The notes beneath the pieces are model-generated. The model was not told the origin of the DNA, ran no database searches, and saw only the letters and a program-made list of their open reading frames with translations. A DNA stretch of 64,000 nt, from positions 302,288-366,287 of the forward strand of contig NZ_LMPJ01000010.1 in the NCBI RefSeq assembly GCF_001424585.1, written 5' to 3'. Both the position numbers and the translations under genes were made by a program. How positions within the stretch are numbered: position 1 is the first letter of the stretch; each line of letters starts with the position of its first letter. The stretch comes from Chryseobacterium sp. Leaf180 (GTDB lineage: Bacteria; Bacteroidota; Bacteroidia; Flavobacteriales; Weeksellaceae). Below are positions 53,521 through 61,359 of the stretch, in pieces.

Positions 53521-54291
53521 TTAGTAAAGTTTATTAATATTTTCCAAATCCAGATATTCAGATTTTGGAGTTTCGCTTTCGTTAAAAGCTTTGTCTAAGT
53601 CACCATCCAGAAACTCATCGCCTTTCACAATTGCATCTACATAGCTCATGCTTTCAATCACAAAACTTTCAAAACTGGGATTTTCTAACGCTTTTAAACC
53701 TGAAATATTATCAAACTTCAGTTTATCAGAAATTTTTGCATCCAGCGCAGCATTTTTCTCATTATATAGTGACAAAACTATTTTTGCATCTTTGAAATAG
53801 GCATCAGACTGGTAATATGTTTTAAGATAGATTGGCACAAAAGAAGCCATCCAGCCATTCAGGTGAATAACATCCGGAACCCAATTTAGTTTTTTAATGG
53901 TTTCAATTACGCCGCGTGCAAAGAAAATCGCGCGTTCGTCGTTGTCTTCAAAAGCATTTTCTTCGTCGTCGAAATAATACTGTTTTCTCTTAAAATACTC
54001 TTCATTGTCGATAAAATATACCTGAAGTCTCTCACCAGGAAGGGACGCAACTTTGATGATCAGTGGCTGATCGAGATCATTGATAATAATATTCATCCCC
54101 GAAAGACGGATCACCTCGTGCAGCTGAAATTTTCTCTCGCTGATCTGGCCAAACCGAGGCATAAAAACCCTCACATCATTGCCTTCGCCATGCATCTTGA
54201 GCGCCATTTTGTTTACCACCGAGCCTAAATTTGTATCTTCTTGGTAAGGGTACATCTCTGTGGTAATGTACAGTATTTTCTGATTGGGCAT
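53521..54291 (-). CDS. Glycogen synthase-like protein, amino GT5 domain only, likely not catalytic
   Basis: A 256-residue protein matching only the amino half of GT5 glycogen/starch synthases (YITTEMYPY at 8-16, VIHLNGWMASFVPIYLKTYY in the middle, where the enzymes have HxHDWHT-like text). The ADP-glucose-binding KTGGLGD motif, expected at 18-24, reads EDTNLGS. The carboxyl GT-B domain with its sugar-nucleotide site is missing; full enzymes are about 470-500 residues. Glucan synthesis is therefore unlikely; a binding or regulatory role next to glmS and panC is open. The first gene of the unit, divergent from panC. Confidence 0.82.
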   Translation of the reverse strand: MPNQKILYITTEMYPYQEDTNLGSVVNKMALKMHGEGNDVRVFMPRFGQISERKFQLHEVIRLSGMNIIINDLDQPLIIKVASLPGERLQVYFIDNEEYFKRKQYYFDDEENAFEDNDERAIFFARGVIETIKKLNWVPDVIHLNGWMASFVPIYLKTYYQSDAYFKDAKIVLSLYNEKNAALDAKISDKLKFDNISGLKALENPSFESFVIESMSYVDAIVKGDEFLDGDLDKAFNESETPKSEYLDLENINKLY

Positions 54292-54329
54292 ATATTTTTC
54301 TTATCTAATTTTAAAAATTGCTGAATGCG

Positions 54330-54337
54330 CAAAATTA
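54330..54337 (-). promoter_or_regulatory. -7 promoter element for the glycogen synthase-like/DUF4270/glmS unit
   Basis: Minus strand TAATTTTGCG fits TAnnTTTG, 38 nt before the ATG at 54291. Confidence 0.5.
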
Positions 54338-54431
54338 CAAAAAAACATCCAACATTATTCTAATTAACAATTTTTTACAACTGCAACGCCGTCAAACTGA
54401 AAATAACGCACACGGTAAGGTGATATTTTGC

Positions 54432-54439
54432 TATTTTTG
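54432..54439 (+). promoter_or_regulatory. -7 promoter element for panC
   Basis: TATTTTTG fits TAnnTTTG, 20 nt before the ATG at 54460. With the element above, it shows back-to-back promoters in the 168-nt gap. Confidence 0.5.
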
Positions 54440-54459
54440 AATAACATTAAAATAACATC

Positions 54460-55305
54460 ATGGAAGTCTTCAGAAACAGGAAAACCCTGCAGGATTATAT
54501 AGAAAGACAAAAAGAAATGGGTAAAAGAATAGGATTTGCCCCGACGATGGGCGCGCTGCATGAAGGCCATCTGTCCTTATATAAAGAAGCCCGAAATGAA
54601 AACGATCTTGTTGTCTCTTCGGTTTTTGTAAATCCTACACAATTTACGAATGCTGAAGATCTACGCAAATATCCGAGAGATGTAAATCGCGATCTCATGA
54701 TTCTGAAAAATTCGGGTTTTGTGGATGCAGTCTATCTGCCGGAAACTATAGATATTTATCCGGAAAAAACAGAAAGTAAAAAGTATAATTTTGACGGTCT
54801 GGAGAATGAAATGGAGGGAAAATCTCGACCAGGACATTTTGATGGCGTCGGAACCGTCGTAGAAGAACTTTTTCGGCAGGTAAAACCTGATAATGCTTAT
54901 TTTGGTGAAAAAGATTTTCAGCAGTTGGCCATTATTAAAAAAATGGTTGAAAAAAAGAAAATTCCGGTCGCCATTAAAGGTGTAAAAATCTACCGTGCTG
55001 AAAATGGCTTGGCATTAAGTTCACGAAATCAGAGACTTTCAGAAAACCGAAGAAACACTTCCAAAATTATTTACGAAACATTAAAGGATGTGAAAATTTG
55101 GTTTAAACATCTTTCAGCTAAAGAAATCACAAAAAAAGTAGAAGAAGTTTTTGATGATCAACCGGGAATGTTTTTGGAATATTTCATGATTGCTGATGAA
55201 AACAATTTGCACGAAGCAACTGCCTTTCATTCAGGAAAAAAATACCGTGCTTTCATCGTTGTAGTTGTAGACGGTATTCGCTTGATTGATAATATGGAAC
55301 TTTAG
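54460..55305 (+). CDS. panC: Pantoate-beta-alanine ligase
   Basis: A 281-residue enzyme that joins pantoate and beta-alanine with ATP to make pantothenate, on the way to coenzyme A. The HIGH-type site is PTMGALHEGH at 28-37 (His34, His37), followed by SVFVNPTQF, YFGEKDFQQL and the KMSKS-like LALSSRNQRLS. Length is normal. Single gene followed by a hairpin. Confidence 0.97.
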   Translation: MEVFRNRKTLQDYIERQKEMGKRIGFAPTMGALHEGHLSLYKEARNENDLVVSSVFVNPTQFTNAEDLRKYPRDVNRDLMILKNSGFVDAVYLPETIDIYPEKTESKKYNFDGLENEMEGKSRPGHFDGVGTVVEELFRQVKPDNAYFGEKDFQQLAIIKKMVEKKKIPVAIKGVKIYRAENGLALSSRNQRLSENRRNTSKIIYETLKDVKIWFKHLSAKEITKKVEEVFDDQPGMFLEYFMIADENNLHEATAFHSGKKYRAFIVVVVDGIRLIDNMEL

Positions 55306-55322
55306 AATATTATACAAAAATC

Positions 55323-55346
55323 AAAGGCTTCCGGAGGGAAGCCTTT
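55323..55346 (+). other. Hairpin without a T tract after panC
   Basis: AAAGGCTTCC and GGAAGCCTTT form a perfect 10-bp stem around GGAG. The sense strand continues GAACACCAAATCAC rather than a T run. Its tail resembles that of the hairpin at 15994-16023 (AACACAAAT and then TGAAAAAAA). Confidence 0.7.
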
Positions 55347-55401
55347 GAACACCAAATCACAAAATATTAATATGAAAAAAATTTACCTTTCAGTAAACTT
55401 G

Positions 55402-55474
55402 TGACCCGGCTGGGATTCGAACCCAGGACCCATACATTAAAAGTGTATTGCTCTACCAGCTGAGCTACCGAGTC
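55402..55474 (-). tRNA. tRNA-Lys (anticodon TTT), copy 2
   Basis: Acceptor GACTCGG/CCGGGTC (one G-U), anticodon stem ATACA/TGTAT with loop CTTTTAA (anticodon TTT), T arm with GGTTCGAATCC; 73 nt, CCA not encoded. It is the last tRNA of a three-gene transcript and is identical to the copy at 55660-55732. Confidence 0.97.
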
Positions 55475-55542
55475 GGCCACAATAGATAATGTTTAAAATA
55501 AATTGAATCTACAAAAACATCTCTCATGTAAAAATTTTGCAG

Positions 55543-55625
55543 TGCCTGCGACTGGACTCGAACCAGCACATCCTTAGGAAACCACCCCCTCAAGATGGCG
55601 TGTCTACCAATTTCACCACACAGGC
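55543..55625 (-). tRNA. tRNA-Leu (anticodon GAG)
   Basis: Acceptor GCCTGTG/CGCAGGC, anticodon stem CCATC/GGTGG with loop TTGAGGG (anticodon GAG, reading CUC/CUU), a class II variable arm and T arm with GGTTCGAGTCC; 83 nt, between the two tRNA-Lys copies. Confidence 0.96.
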
Positions 55626-55659
55626 GAAAAAAATTACCCGAAAGTAAATTTTTCTGATG

Positions 55660-55732
55660 TGACCCGGCTGGGATTCGAACCCAGGACCCATACATTAAAA
55701 GTGTATTGCTCTACCAGCTGAGCTACCGAGTC
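55660..55732 (-). tRNA. tRNA-Lys (anticodon TTT), copy 1
   Basis: Same structure and sequence as the downstream copy; loop CTTTTAA with anticodon TTT, 73 nt. It is the first tRNA after the cluster promoter. Confidence 0.97.
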
Positions 55733-55787
55733 GGCCACATTATTACCAAGTTTCACCGTTGTGTAATGTCCCTTGTTTTTAGTGGTG

Positions 55788-55817
55788 CAAAGATAGAACA
55801 TTTTTTAATTTCTCAAA
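55788..55817 (-). promoter_or_regulatory. tRNA cluster promoter
   Basis: On the minus strand, TTTG, 18 nt, then TATCTTTG: both elements and the spacing match the Bacteroidota consensus. It drives the Lys-Leu-Lys cluster. Confidence 0.75.
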
Positions 55818-55848
55818 ACTTTTTCGCAAATTTGTTTAAAATAAATCT

Positions 55849-56370
55849 ATGATTATTTCACTCGTCGGATACATGGGAAGCGGCAAATCTCACATTTCCA
55901 AAATTTTAAGCCAAAAACTCAATTTCCGTGTGATAGACCTAGATCGCGAGATTTCTTTACAAAACAATCTGAGTATTGCTGAAATCTTCGAAAAGCGCGG
56001 CGAAATCTACTTTCGGAAAGTGGAAAAAGAAATTTTAGAAGTTATTTTGAATACTCAGGAAAATATTGTGCTCAGCGTTGGCGGCGGAACTCCGGTCTAT
56101 TACAATAATATGGATACTATAAATGCGCTGTCCACCAGTGTTTTTCTGCAAACCTCTGTACCGATTCTTACCGAAAGACTTTTAAAACAGAAGGAAAAAA
56201 GACCTTTGATTTCCAGAATAGACGACGGAGACATCCCCGAATTCATCGCTAAACATCTCTTTGAAAGAAACGTCTTTTATTCTAGAGCTAAATATAAAGT
56301 CATTACAGATCGCAAAACTCCTGAGATGATCATTGACGAAATTATAAGTTTAGTCTCGCCTACTCTTTAG
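55849..56370 (+). CDS. aroK: Shikimate kinase
   Basis: A 173-residue P-loop kinase that phosphorylates shikimate at the 3-OH, in chorismate synthesis. The Walker A GYMGSGKS is at 7-14, the DxD-type shikimate site is Asp30/Asp32 (VIDLDREI), the RGEIYFRKVEKE segment holds the shikimate-binding Arg, and VLSVGGGTPVY the GGG loop. The KEKRPLISR lid is present. It overlaps the convergent S4 gene by 11 nt. Confidence 0.96.
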   Translation: MIISLVGYMGSGKSHISKILSQKLNFRVIDLDREISLQNNLSIAEIFEKRGEIYFRKVEKEILEVILNTQENIVLSVGGGTPVYYNNMDTINALSTSVFLQTSVPILTERLLKQKEKRPLISRIDDGDIPEFIAKHLFERNVFYSRAKYKVITDRKTPEMIIDEIISLVSPTL

Positions 56371-56794
56371 ATTCTCCCGCATCTGACTCACCAAAAAAGT
56401 CGTCCCAATCGGTAAAGTCGCCTTCTACATCATTGCCTACGTAGTCATCCATTTCACGGCGGTCTTTCTTCGTAGGTCGCCCTTCGCCACGGTTTCGGTA
56501 ATAATCCTGCGACATTTTACGCAATTTCAGAAGCTCGTACTGTTCTTTATCAGTCACATCTTTAATATGAAGCGGAACCAGCTTCGCGCCCATTCTACTT
56601 TTAGGAATTTCTAAAACCTTGATTTTATAATCAATCTGATTCTTGCGGATCTTTATTGTATCGCCAATTTTTACTTCGCGGGAAGATTTTACGACAGCGT
56701 CACCTATCTGAACTCTGTTTTTCTTTATCTCATCTGTTGCAAGTGTGCGGGTTTTATAAAAGCGAATACTCCACAAAAATTTATCTATTCTCAT
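56360..56794 (-). CDS. S4-domain RNA-binding protein (Hsp15-like)
   Basis: A 144-residue protein. Residues 1-60 form an S4 domain (MRIDKFLWSIRFYKTRTLA, then IGDAVVKSSREVKIGDTIKI), as in Hsp15, which binds stalled 50S subunits carrying peptidyl-tRNA. A basic stretch (RNRGEGRPTKKDRREMDD) and an acidic carboxyl tail follow; the acidic tail (DDYVGNDVEGDFTDWDDFFGE in part) is longer than in E. coli Hsp15. Single gene. Confidence 0.92.
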   Translation of the reverse strand: MRIDKFLWSIRFYKTRTLATDEIKKNRVQIGDAVVKSSREVKIGDTIKIRKNQIDYKIKVLEIPKSRMGAKLVPLHIKDVTDKEQYELLKLRKMSQDYYRNRGEGRPTKKDRREMDDYVGNDVEGDFTDWDDFFGESDAGESKE

Positions 56795-56803
56795 TATTTT
56801 TTA

Positions 56804-56811
56804 TACTTTTG
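56804..56811 (+). promoter_or_regulatory. -7 promoter element for the FKBP-like lipoprotein gene
   Basis: TACTTTTG fits TAnnTTTG, 37 nt before the ATG at 56849. Confidence 0.45.
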
Positions 56812-56848
56812 CCGTTATATTATTTGTAAAGTAATCAAAGTTTTTTAA

Positions 56849-57589
56849 ATGAAAAAAATATTTTTATATATACTCGCGGGATCTCTCTGTTTTTCAGCTT
56901 GTAAGAAAGATGACGAGATAGAAACGTACAAAGAACCGGAAGATATCTCTATTCAGAATTCTTACGATGACATTTCAATTGAGAAGTTTTTAGGTGAAAA
57001 CTATCTTGACGCACAGGGAAATATTAAAGCTTTCAGTGCGACAGATGCTTCAGATGATAATGAAACGAAGCTTAAAGATTTAAATCCGGCACCTGTTAAA
57101 CTAAGCTCTGGGGTTATTTATATTGTAAGAAACGGTGCACAGCCAAACCCCGGAACTGAAATTAAAACTGAAAATGTAATGCGAATTATGATGAGGGCGA
57201 GAACATATCTTGCCGCAAATACTGATGGCAATACTGCTTTTTTTAATACATCAGACTTTGCAGGCTACAGCTCGTTAGACGGCAGCGGGACACCAATCGT
57301 TGATCCAGCTTTTTTTTATGCAAGGAAAGTATTAACTGATCTAAATCCTAGGAGCTACTATGAAATTGAGGGGTTTCAGGAAGCGATTACAAAATTCAGA
57401 GCTTTTGATTTAGATGATTCTGCCAATTACAACCTTCAGGGCGTGATTATCGTTCCTTCGCGGGCCGCTTTTGCGAGAGACAACCATTCTTCATTTGGTG
57501 TGCAGGGAACAAATATTTACCGAAACAAAACTTTTGTATTCAACTTTCAGGTTTACAAATCAAGGACTAGACTACCTAATGAATATTAA
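56849..57589 (+). CDS. FKBP-like lipoprotein with a degenerate peptidyl-prolyl isomerase domain
   Basis: A 246-residue product with a lipoprotein signal ending GSLCFSACKKDD. The end of the protein (GVIIVPSRAAFARDN ... IYRNKTFVFNFQVYK) fits the last part of an FKBP domain, in which enzymes have IPSxxAYG and IPPNxxLxFxVEL; here the IPP is replaced by IYR and the aromatic pocket residues are not clear. It is probably a non-catalytic relative of the FKBP lipoproteins (such as GldI) found in gliding bacteria. Function unknown; a terminator follows. Confidence 0.68.
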   Translation: MKKIFLYILAGSLCFSACKKDDEIETYKEPEDISIQNSYDDISIEKFLGENYLDAQGNIKAFSATDASDDNETKLKDLNPAPVKLSSGVIYIVRNGAQPNPGTEIKTENVMRIMMRARTYLAANTDGNTAFFNTSDFAGYSSLDGSGTPIVDPAFFYARKVLTDLNPRSYYEIEGFQEAITKFRAFDLDDSANYNLQGVIIVPSRAAFARDNHSSFGVQGTNIYRNKTFVFNFQVYKSRTRLPNEY

Positions 57590-57596
57590 AAATAAA

Positions 57597-57630
57597 GAAG
57601 GCGTATCAATATTTGAAACGCCTTTTTTTT
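57597..57630 (+). terminator. Intrinsic terminator after the FKBP-like gene
   Basis: AAGGCGT and ACGCCTT pair around an A/T-rich loop, followed by eight T. Confidence 0.85.
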
Positions 57631-57650
57631 GCTTCATATTTAAATAAAAT

Positions 57651-58997
57651 TTACACTTTCGCCAGAAACTCACTGAATAAATTTTCAACAGCGACAGAGC
57701 CGTCATCTAGGAGATTTTTAAGCGATACATTTTCAATTTCGTTTACGCTGTTTATATCATAATCTTTCGATACACGCACATAATTTTCAGTAAATCCATA
57801 CATTTTTCCATTGCGGTTTTCATGCTCCCAAAGAACAGGTAATGTTTTCCCGATCTGCGAGCTGTAAAAAGCCATTTTTTTCTTTTCACTTAAAATTCTT
57901 AACATCTTATTGCGCTTTTTTCTTTCGAAAATCGGCACTTCACCCTCCATTACTGCAGCTTCCGTATTTTCTCTTTCTGAATAGGTAAAAACATGCAGAT
58001 AACTTATCGGCAAATCATTTAAAAAATTATAGGTTTCCAAAAACAGCTCCTCGCTTTCACCAGGAAATCCTACAATTACATCAACACCAATCGCGGCTTG
58101 AGGCATCACCTCTCTTATTTTCAGAATTCTGTCGCGGTATAATTTTGTAAGATATCTGCGTTTCATCATTTTAAGCAGATAATCACTTCCCGACTGAAGC
58201 GGAATGTGAAAATGCGGTACAAAACGCTGACTTCTGGCGACCAGATCAATACTTTCGTCTTTCAGAAGATTGGGTTCTATCGAAGAAATTCTGATTCTTT
58301 CGATGCCTTCCACCTCATCAAGTTCTTTTATTAGATCTAAAAATGTATGCTCATGTTTTTTATTACCAAACTCACCTTTACCGTAATCGCCGATATTCAC
58401 ACCGGTAAGAACAATTTCTTTGATATCCTTTGATGCAATTTCTCTAGCATTGAAAACAACATTTTCGATGGTATCTGACCGTGAAATCCCTCTTGCCAAA
58501 GGAATCGTACAATAGGTACATTTGTAATCGCATCCATCCTGAACTTTTAAAAATGCTCTTGTACGGTCGCCAATCGAATAACTTCCGATAAAAAAATCGG
58601 TTTCTTCAATTTCACAGGAATGAATAATTCCAGAAGCGTGAGATTTCTGCAAATCATCAAGATAACTTAGAATGTTGAATTTTTCTTTCGCACCCAAAAC
58701 CAAATCCACACCGGTGATCTGAGAAATTTCTTCCGGTTTAAGCTGAGCATAGCAACCTACAATTACTACCAGACCGTCCGGATTGGCTTTCATCGCACGT
58801 TTCACATGAAGTTTACATTCACGGTCAGCGTTTTCCGTAACCGAGCAGGTATTAATTACGTAGACATGTGCACGCTCTTCAAAATTTACCTTTTCGTAGC
58901 CTGCATTTGTCAGTTGGCGGGCAATAGTAGAAGTTTCTGCAAAATTGAGTTTGCAGCCAAGTGTGTGATATGCTGCAGTTTTGTTGTATATTGGCAT
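57651..58997 (-). CDS. mtaB: tRNA t6A37 methylthiotransferase MtaB
   Basis: A 448-residue radical SAM enzyme that converts t6A37 to ms2t6A37 in tRNA. The first cluster's cysteines are Cys15, Cys51 and Cys82 (TLGCKLNF, INTCSVTENAD, VGCYAQL), the radical SAM cysteines are Cys156, Cys160 and Cys163 (GCDYKCTYC), and a TRAM domain follows. This type (MtaB/YqeV) uses the t6A made by TsaD, which is also in the window. An earlier ATG at 59027 lies inside the promoter element at 59025-59032 and is rejected. Confidence 0.96.
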   Translation of the reverse strand: MPIYNKTAAYHTLGCKLNFAETSTIARQLTNAGYEKVNFEERAHVYVINTCSVTENADRECKLHVKRAMKANPDGLVVIVGCYAQLKPEEISQITGVDLVLGAKEKFNILSYLDDLQKSHASGIIHSCEIEETDFFIGSYSIGDRTRAFLKVQDGCDYKCTYCTIPLARGISRSDTIENVVFNAREIASKDIKEIVLTGVNIGDYGKGEFGNKKHEHTFLDLIKELDEVEGIERIRISSIEPNLLKDESIDLVARSQRFVPHFHIPLQSGSDYLLKMMKRRYLTKLYRDRILKIREVMPQAAIGVDVIVGFPGESEELFLETYNFLNDLPISYLHVFTYSERENTEAAVMEGEVPIFERKKRNKMLRILSEKKKMAFYSSQIGKTLPVLWEHENRNGKMYGFTENYVRVSKDYDINSVNEIENVSLKNLLDDGSVAVENLFSEFLAKV

Positions 58998-59024
58998 GAT
59001 ATTTCGGTCGCTGAAATGCAAGTG

Positions 59025-59032
59025 CAAAGATA
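59025..59032 (-). promoter_or_regulatory. -7 promoter element for mtaB
   Basis: Minus strand TATCTTTGCA fits TAnnTTTG, 27 nt before the chosen mtaB start. Confidence 0.55.
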
Positions 59033-59129
59033 ATCAAAAGAATTTTAGCTTAGAAAAATCTCAGAAAGCAAAATATATGAAAGATAAAACCGTTGTCGTA
59101 ATTCACGCGTATATATTGAAAAGAAGTTG

Positions 59130-59489
59130 ATGACGTGTAGAGTAAGCCAGTTCATGCAAGATTTAAATACATTAGATATAAATCTGATCGGTGAATGGTT
59201 TGTTGATGACAGTGAAATCTGGATTCCGCCTTCAAAAGAAATTTTCGGGAAAAGAAAAATTTTAATTTTATTCAGAGCTATTTTTAAACGTTACAGCACT
59301 TTGGAATGGTCGGTACAGAATATTTTTACTTTGGACGAAAATAAATTTATGTACCAGACCAAATCTTCAGGCATCATGAGCGATGGCAGAGATTATCAAA
59401 ACGAGATCTGCACCATTATTCACTTTTCCACAAGTGGTAAAATCACTTTTTTATCAGATTATTTCAAGAATACCGAGATTTTCAATTAA
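59130..59489 (+). CDS. NTF2/SnoaL-like protein, possibly with a broken amino end
   Basis: A 119-residue product that fits the NTF2/SnoaL-like cone fold (MQDLNTLDINLIGEWFVDDSEIWIPPS, quoted in part: VDDSEIWIP; later ICTIIHFSTSGKITFLSDYF). Upstream, an ATG at 59077 opens MKDKTVVVIHAYI, then ends after a few residues; joining the two frames across a TATATATT tract would give a smooth HAYIEKKL start. A 2-nt insertion in the tract could therefore have broken the start. The present ATG at 59130 would give a shortened but mostly complete domain. Function unknown. Confidence 0.6.
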   Translation: MTCRVSQFMQDLNTLDINLIGEWFVDDSEIWIPPSKEIFGKRKILILFRAIFKRYSTLEWSVQNIFTLDENKFMYQTKSSGIMSDGRDYQNEICTIIHFSTSGKITFLSDYFKNTEIFN

Positions 59490-59641
59490 TTCTTACTTCT
59501 TAATATTCCTGTTTTTTTCGCGCCAAATTTAAATTTTCATAATTTTTGATTAAGTAATAATTCAGAAATTGTGAAATATACTTATGTATTACTATTTCAG
59601 ACAAACCACTATTAATAAATCATAAAAAAACAACAGCGTAC

Positions 59642-61303
59642 ATGGATTTTAAAAATTTCAAGCTTCCCTACACAGCAGATGAAAAATACTCGCAAAAAGT
59701 TGCTTATTTCTCTATGGAATTTGCCCTAGAGCAGGTTCTAAAAATTTATTCCGGAGGACTGGGGTTTTTGGCAGGCTCTCATATGCGCAGCGCATACAAT
59801 CTGAAGCAGGATTTAATCGGAATTGGTATTCTCTGGAAGTATGGTTACTACGACCAAAACCGAAATCACGACCAAACTTTACAGCCTGCGTGGACGAAGA
59901 AAATGTACAGTTTTCTAAAGGATACCGGCATAAAATTTCAGATCGACATTCACAGCTCGCCGGTTTGGGTGAAAGCGCTTTATCTCGACCCCGAAATCTT
60001 TCATACTGCACCGATGTTTTTTCTAACAACTGATGTCCCGGAGAATGATCATGTATCGAAAACCATTTCACACAAACTGTATGATGCCAACGAATCTACA
60101 AAAGTTGCACAATACATTCTTTTAGGAAAAGGTGGTGCGCAGCTCTTGGAAGAACTAAATGCCAACCGAGAAGTTTATCATTTGAATGAAGCACATGGCT
60201 TGCCAGCTGCTTTTCATTTGCTGAAAAAATTTGAGGGAAACATGCGGAAGGTTCGTGAGAAAATGGTTTTCACGACGCATACGCCTGAAGAGGCCGGAAA
60301 TGAGAAACATCCTTTAAGACTTTGTCACGAGATGTCATATTTTTCCGGACTTGAAATTGAGGAGGTAAAAGAAATTATGGGCAGCAATGAAGACGTTTTC
60401 GATCATTCGCTTTGTGCACTAAAAATGTCGCGCATTGCAAACGGCGTTTCTCAGCTTCACGGTGAAGTTGCCCGCGAAATGTGGAGTAAATATCCCGGCA
60501 TCTGCGAAATAAAATCGATTACCAACGCACAGGATTTCAAGTACTGGTCAGATAAAAAACTCTACAATGCGAAAGATGAAAATGATCATACTTCTTTTGA
60601 TTACCGAAAGAAAACTTTGAAAAACCGTCTGTTTAAAATCGTTGCAGATCAGACAGGAAACCTACTCGATCCTGAAGTTTTTACGATTGTATGGGCAAGA
60701 AGATTTGCAGGATACAAACGTGCAGATCTACTTTTGCAGGACAAAGAAAGGTTTGCAAAACTTTTAAATAACGAAAAACATCCGGTACAGATCATCTGGG
60801 CAGGAAAACCTTATCCTATGGATTATTCTTCAATTTCGACCTTTAATACTTTGGTGGAAGAAAGCAACAGGTATACAAATATGGCGGTGCTTACAGGTTA
60901 CGAACTTTCTCTGAGTAAATCTTTGAAACAGGGTTCGGATGTCTGGCTTAATAATCCGCGTGTGCCGAGAGAAGCTTCCGGAACATCGGGAATGTCGGCG
61001 GCAATGAACGGAACAATTAATCTGTCTACCGACGACGGTTGGATTCCGGAGTTTGCAAAACATGGCGAAAATGCTTTCGTCGTTCCTAAAGCTGATTATG
61101 AAAATCTCGATACGTATCAGCAGGATCAGTACGATATGAATGCATTATACGAGTTGCTAGAAAATGAAATTCTTCCTTTATATTACGACAACAAAGATGA
61201 ATGGAGAAAAATTCAGCAGACCGCGATGGACGATGTGAAAAAACAGTTCAGCAGCGATAGAATGGCAGATGAATATTACGAACTGCTTTATAAAAATTCT
61301 TGA
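59642..61303 (+). CDS. Alpha-glucan phosphorylase-like protein with Ser in place of the PLP lysine
   Basis: A 553-residue cytoplasmic protein of the short alpha-glucan phosphorylase family (TIGR02094 type): YFSMEFALEQVLKIYSGGLG near 20, FTTHTPEEAGNEKHP, VWARRFAGYKRADLLL, IWAGKPYPMD and VWLNNPRVPREASGTSG are all family segments. In active enzymes the motif continues GMKxxxNG with the Lys that binds pyridoxal phosphate; here it reads GMSAAMNG, with Ser452 (codon TCG at 60995-60997). Everything else looks intact. Without the Lys the usual PLP chemistry should fail, so this may be a pseudoenzyme or act differently. Single gene with a strong terminator. Confidence 0.85.
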   Translation: MDFKNFKLPYTADEKYSQKVAYFSMEFALEQVLKIYSGGLGFLAGSHMRSAYNLKQDLIGIGILWKYGYYDQNRNHDQTLQPAWTKKMYSFLKDTGIKFQIDIHSSPVWVKALYLDPEIFHTAPMFFLTTDVPENDHVSKTISHKLYDANESTKVAQYILLGKGGAQLLEELNANREVYHLNEAHGLPAAFHLLKKFEGNMRKVREKMVFTTHTPEEAGNEKHPLRLCHEMSYFSGLEIEEVKEIMGSNEDVFDHSLCALKMSRIANGVSQLHGEVAREMWSKYPGICEIKSITNAQDFKYWSDKKLYNAKDENDHTSFDYRKKTLKNRLFKIVADQTGNLLDPEVFTIVWARRFAGYKRADLLLQDKERFAKLLNNEKHPVQIIWAGKPYPMDYSSISTFNTLVEESNRYTNMAVLTGYELSLSKSLKQGSDVWLNNPRVPREASGTSGMSAAMNGTINLSTDDGWIPEFAKHGENAFVVPKADYENLDTYQQDQYDMNALYELLENEILPLYYDNKDEWRKIQQTAMDDVKKQFSSDRMADEYYELLYKNS

Positions 61304-61313
61304 TAAGAAAAAC

Positions 61314-61346
61314 AAAAGCCCTGAAAATTTCAGGGCTTTTTTATTT
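61314..61346. terminator. Terminator after the glucan phosphorylase-like gene
   Basis: AAAAGCCCTGAAA and TTTCAGGGCTTTT form a long perfect stem followed by T; it can also serve the convergent 61360 gene. Confidence 0.9.
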
Positions 61347-61359
61347 TTAAAAAATTTAA

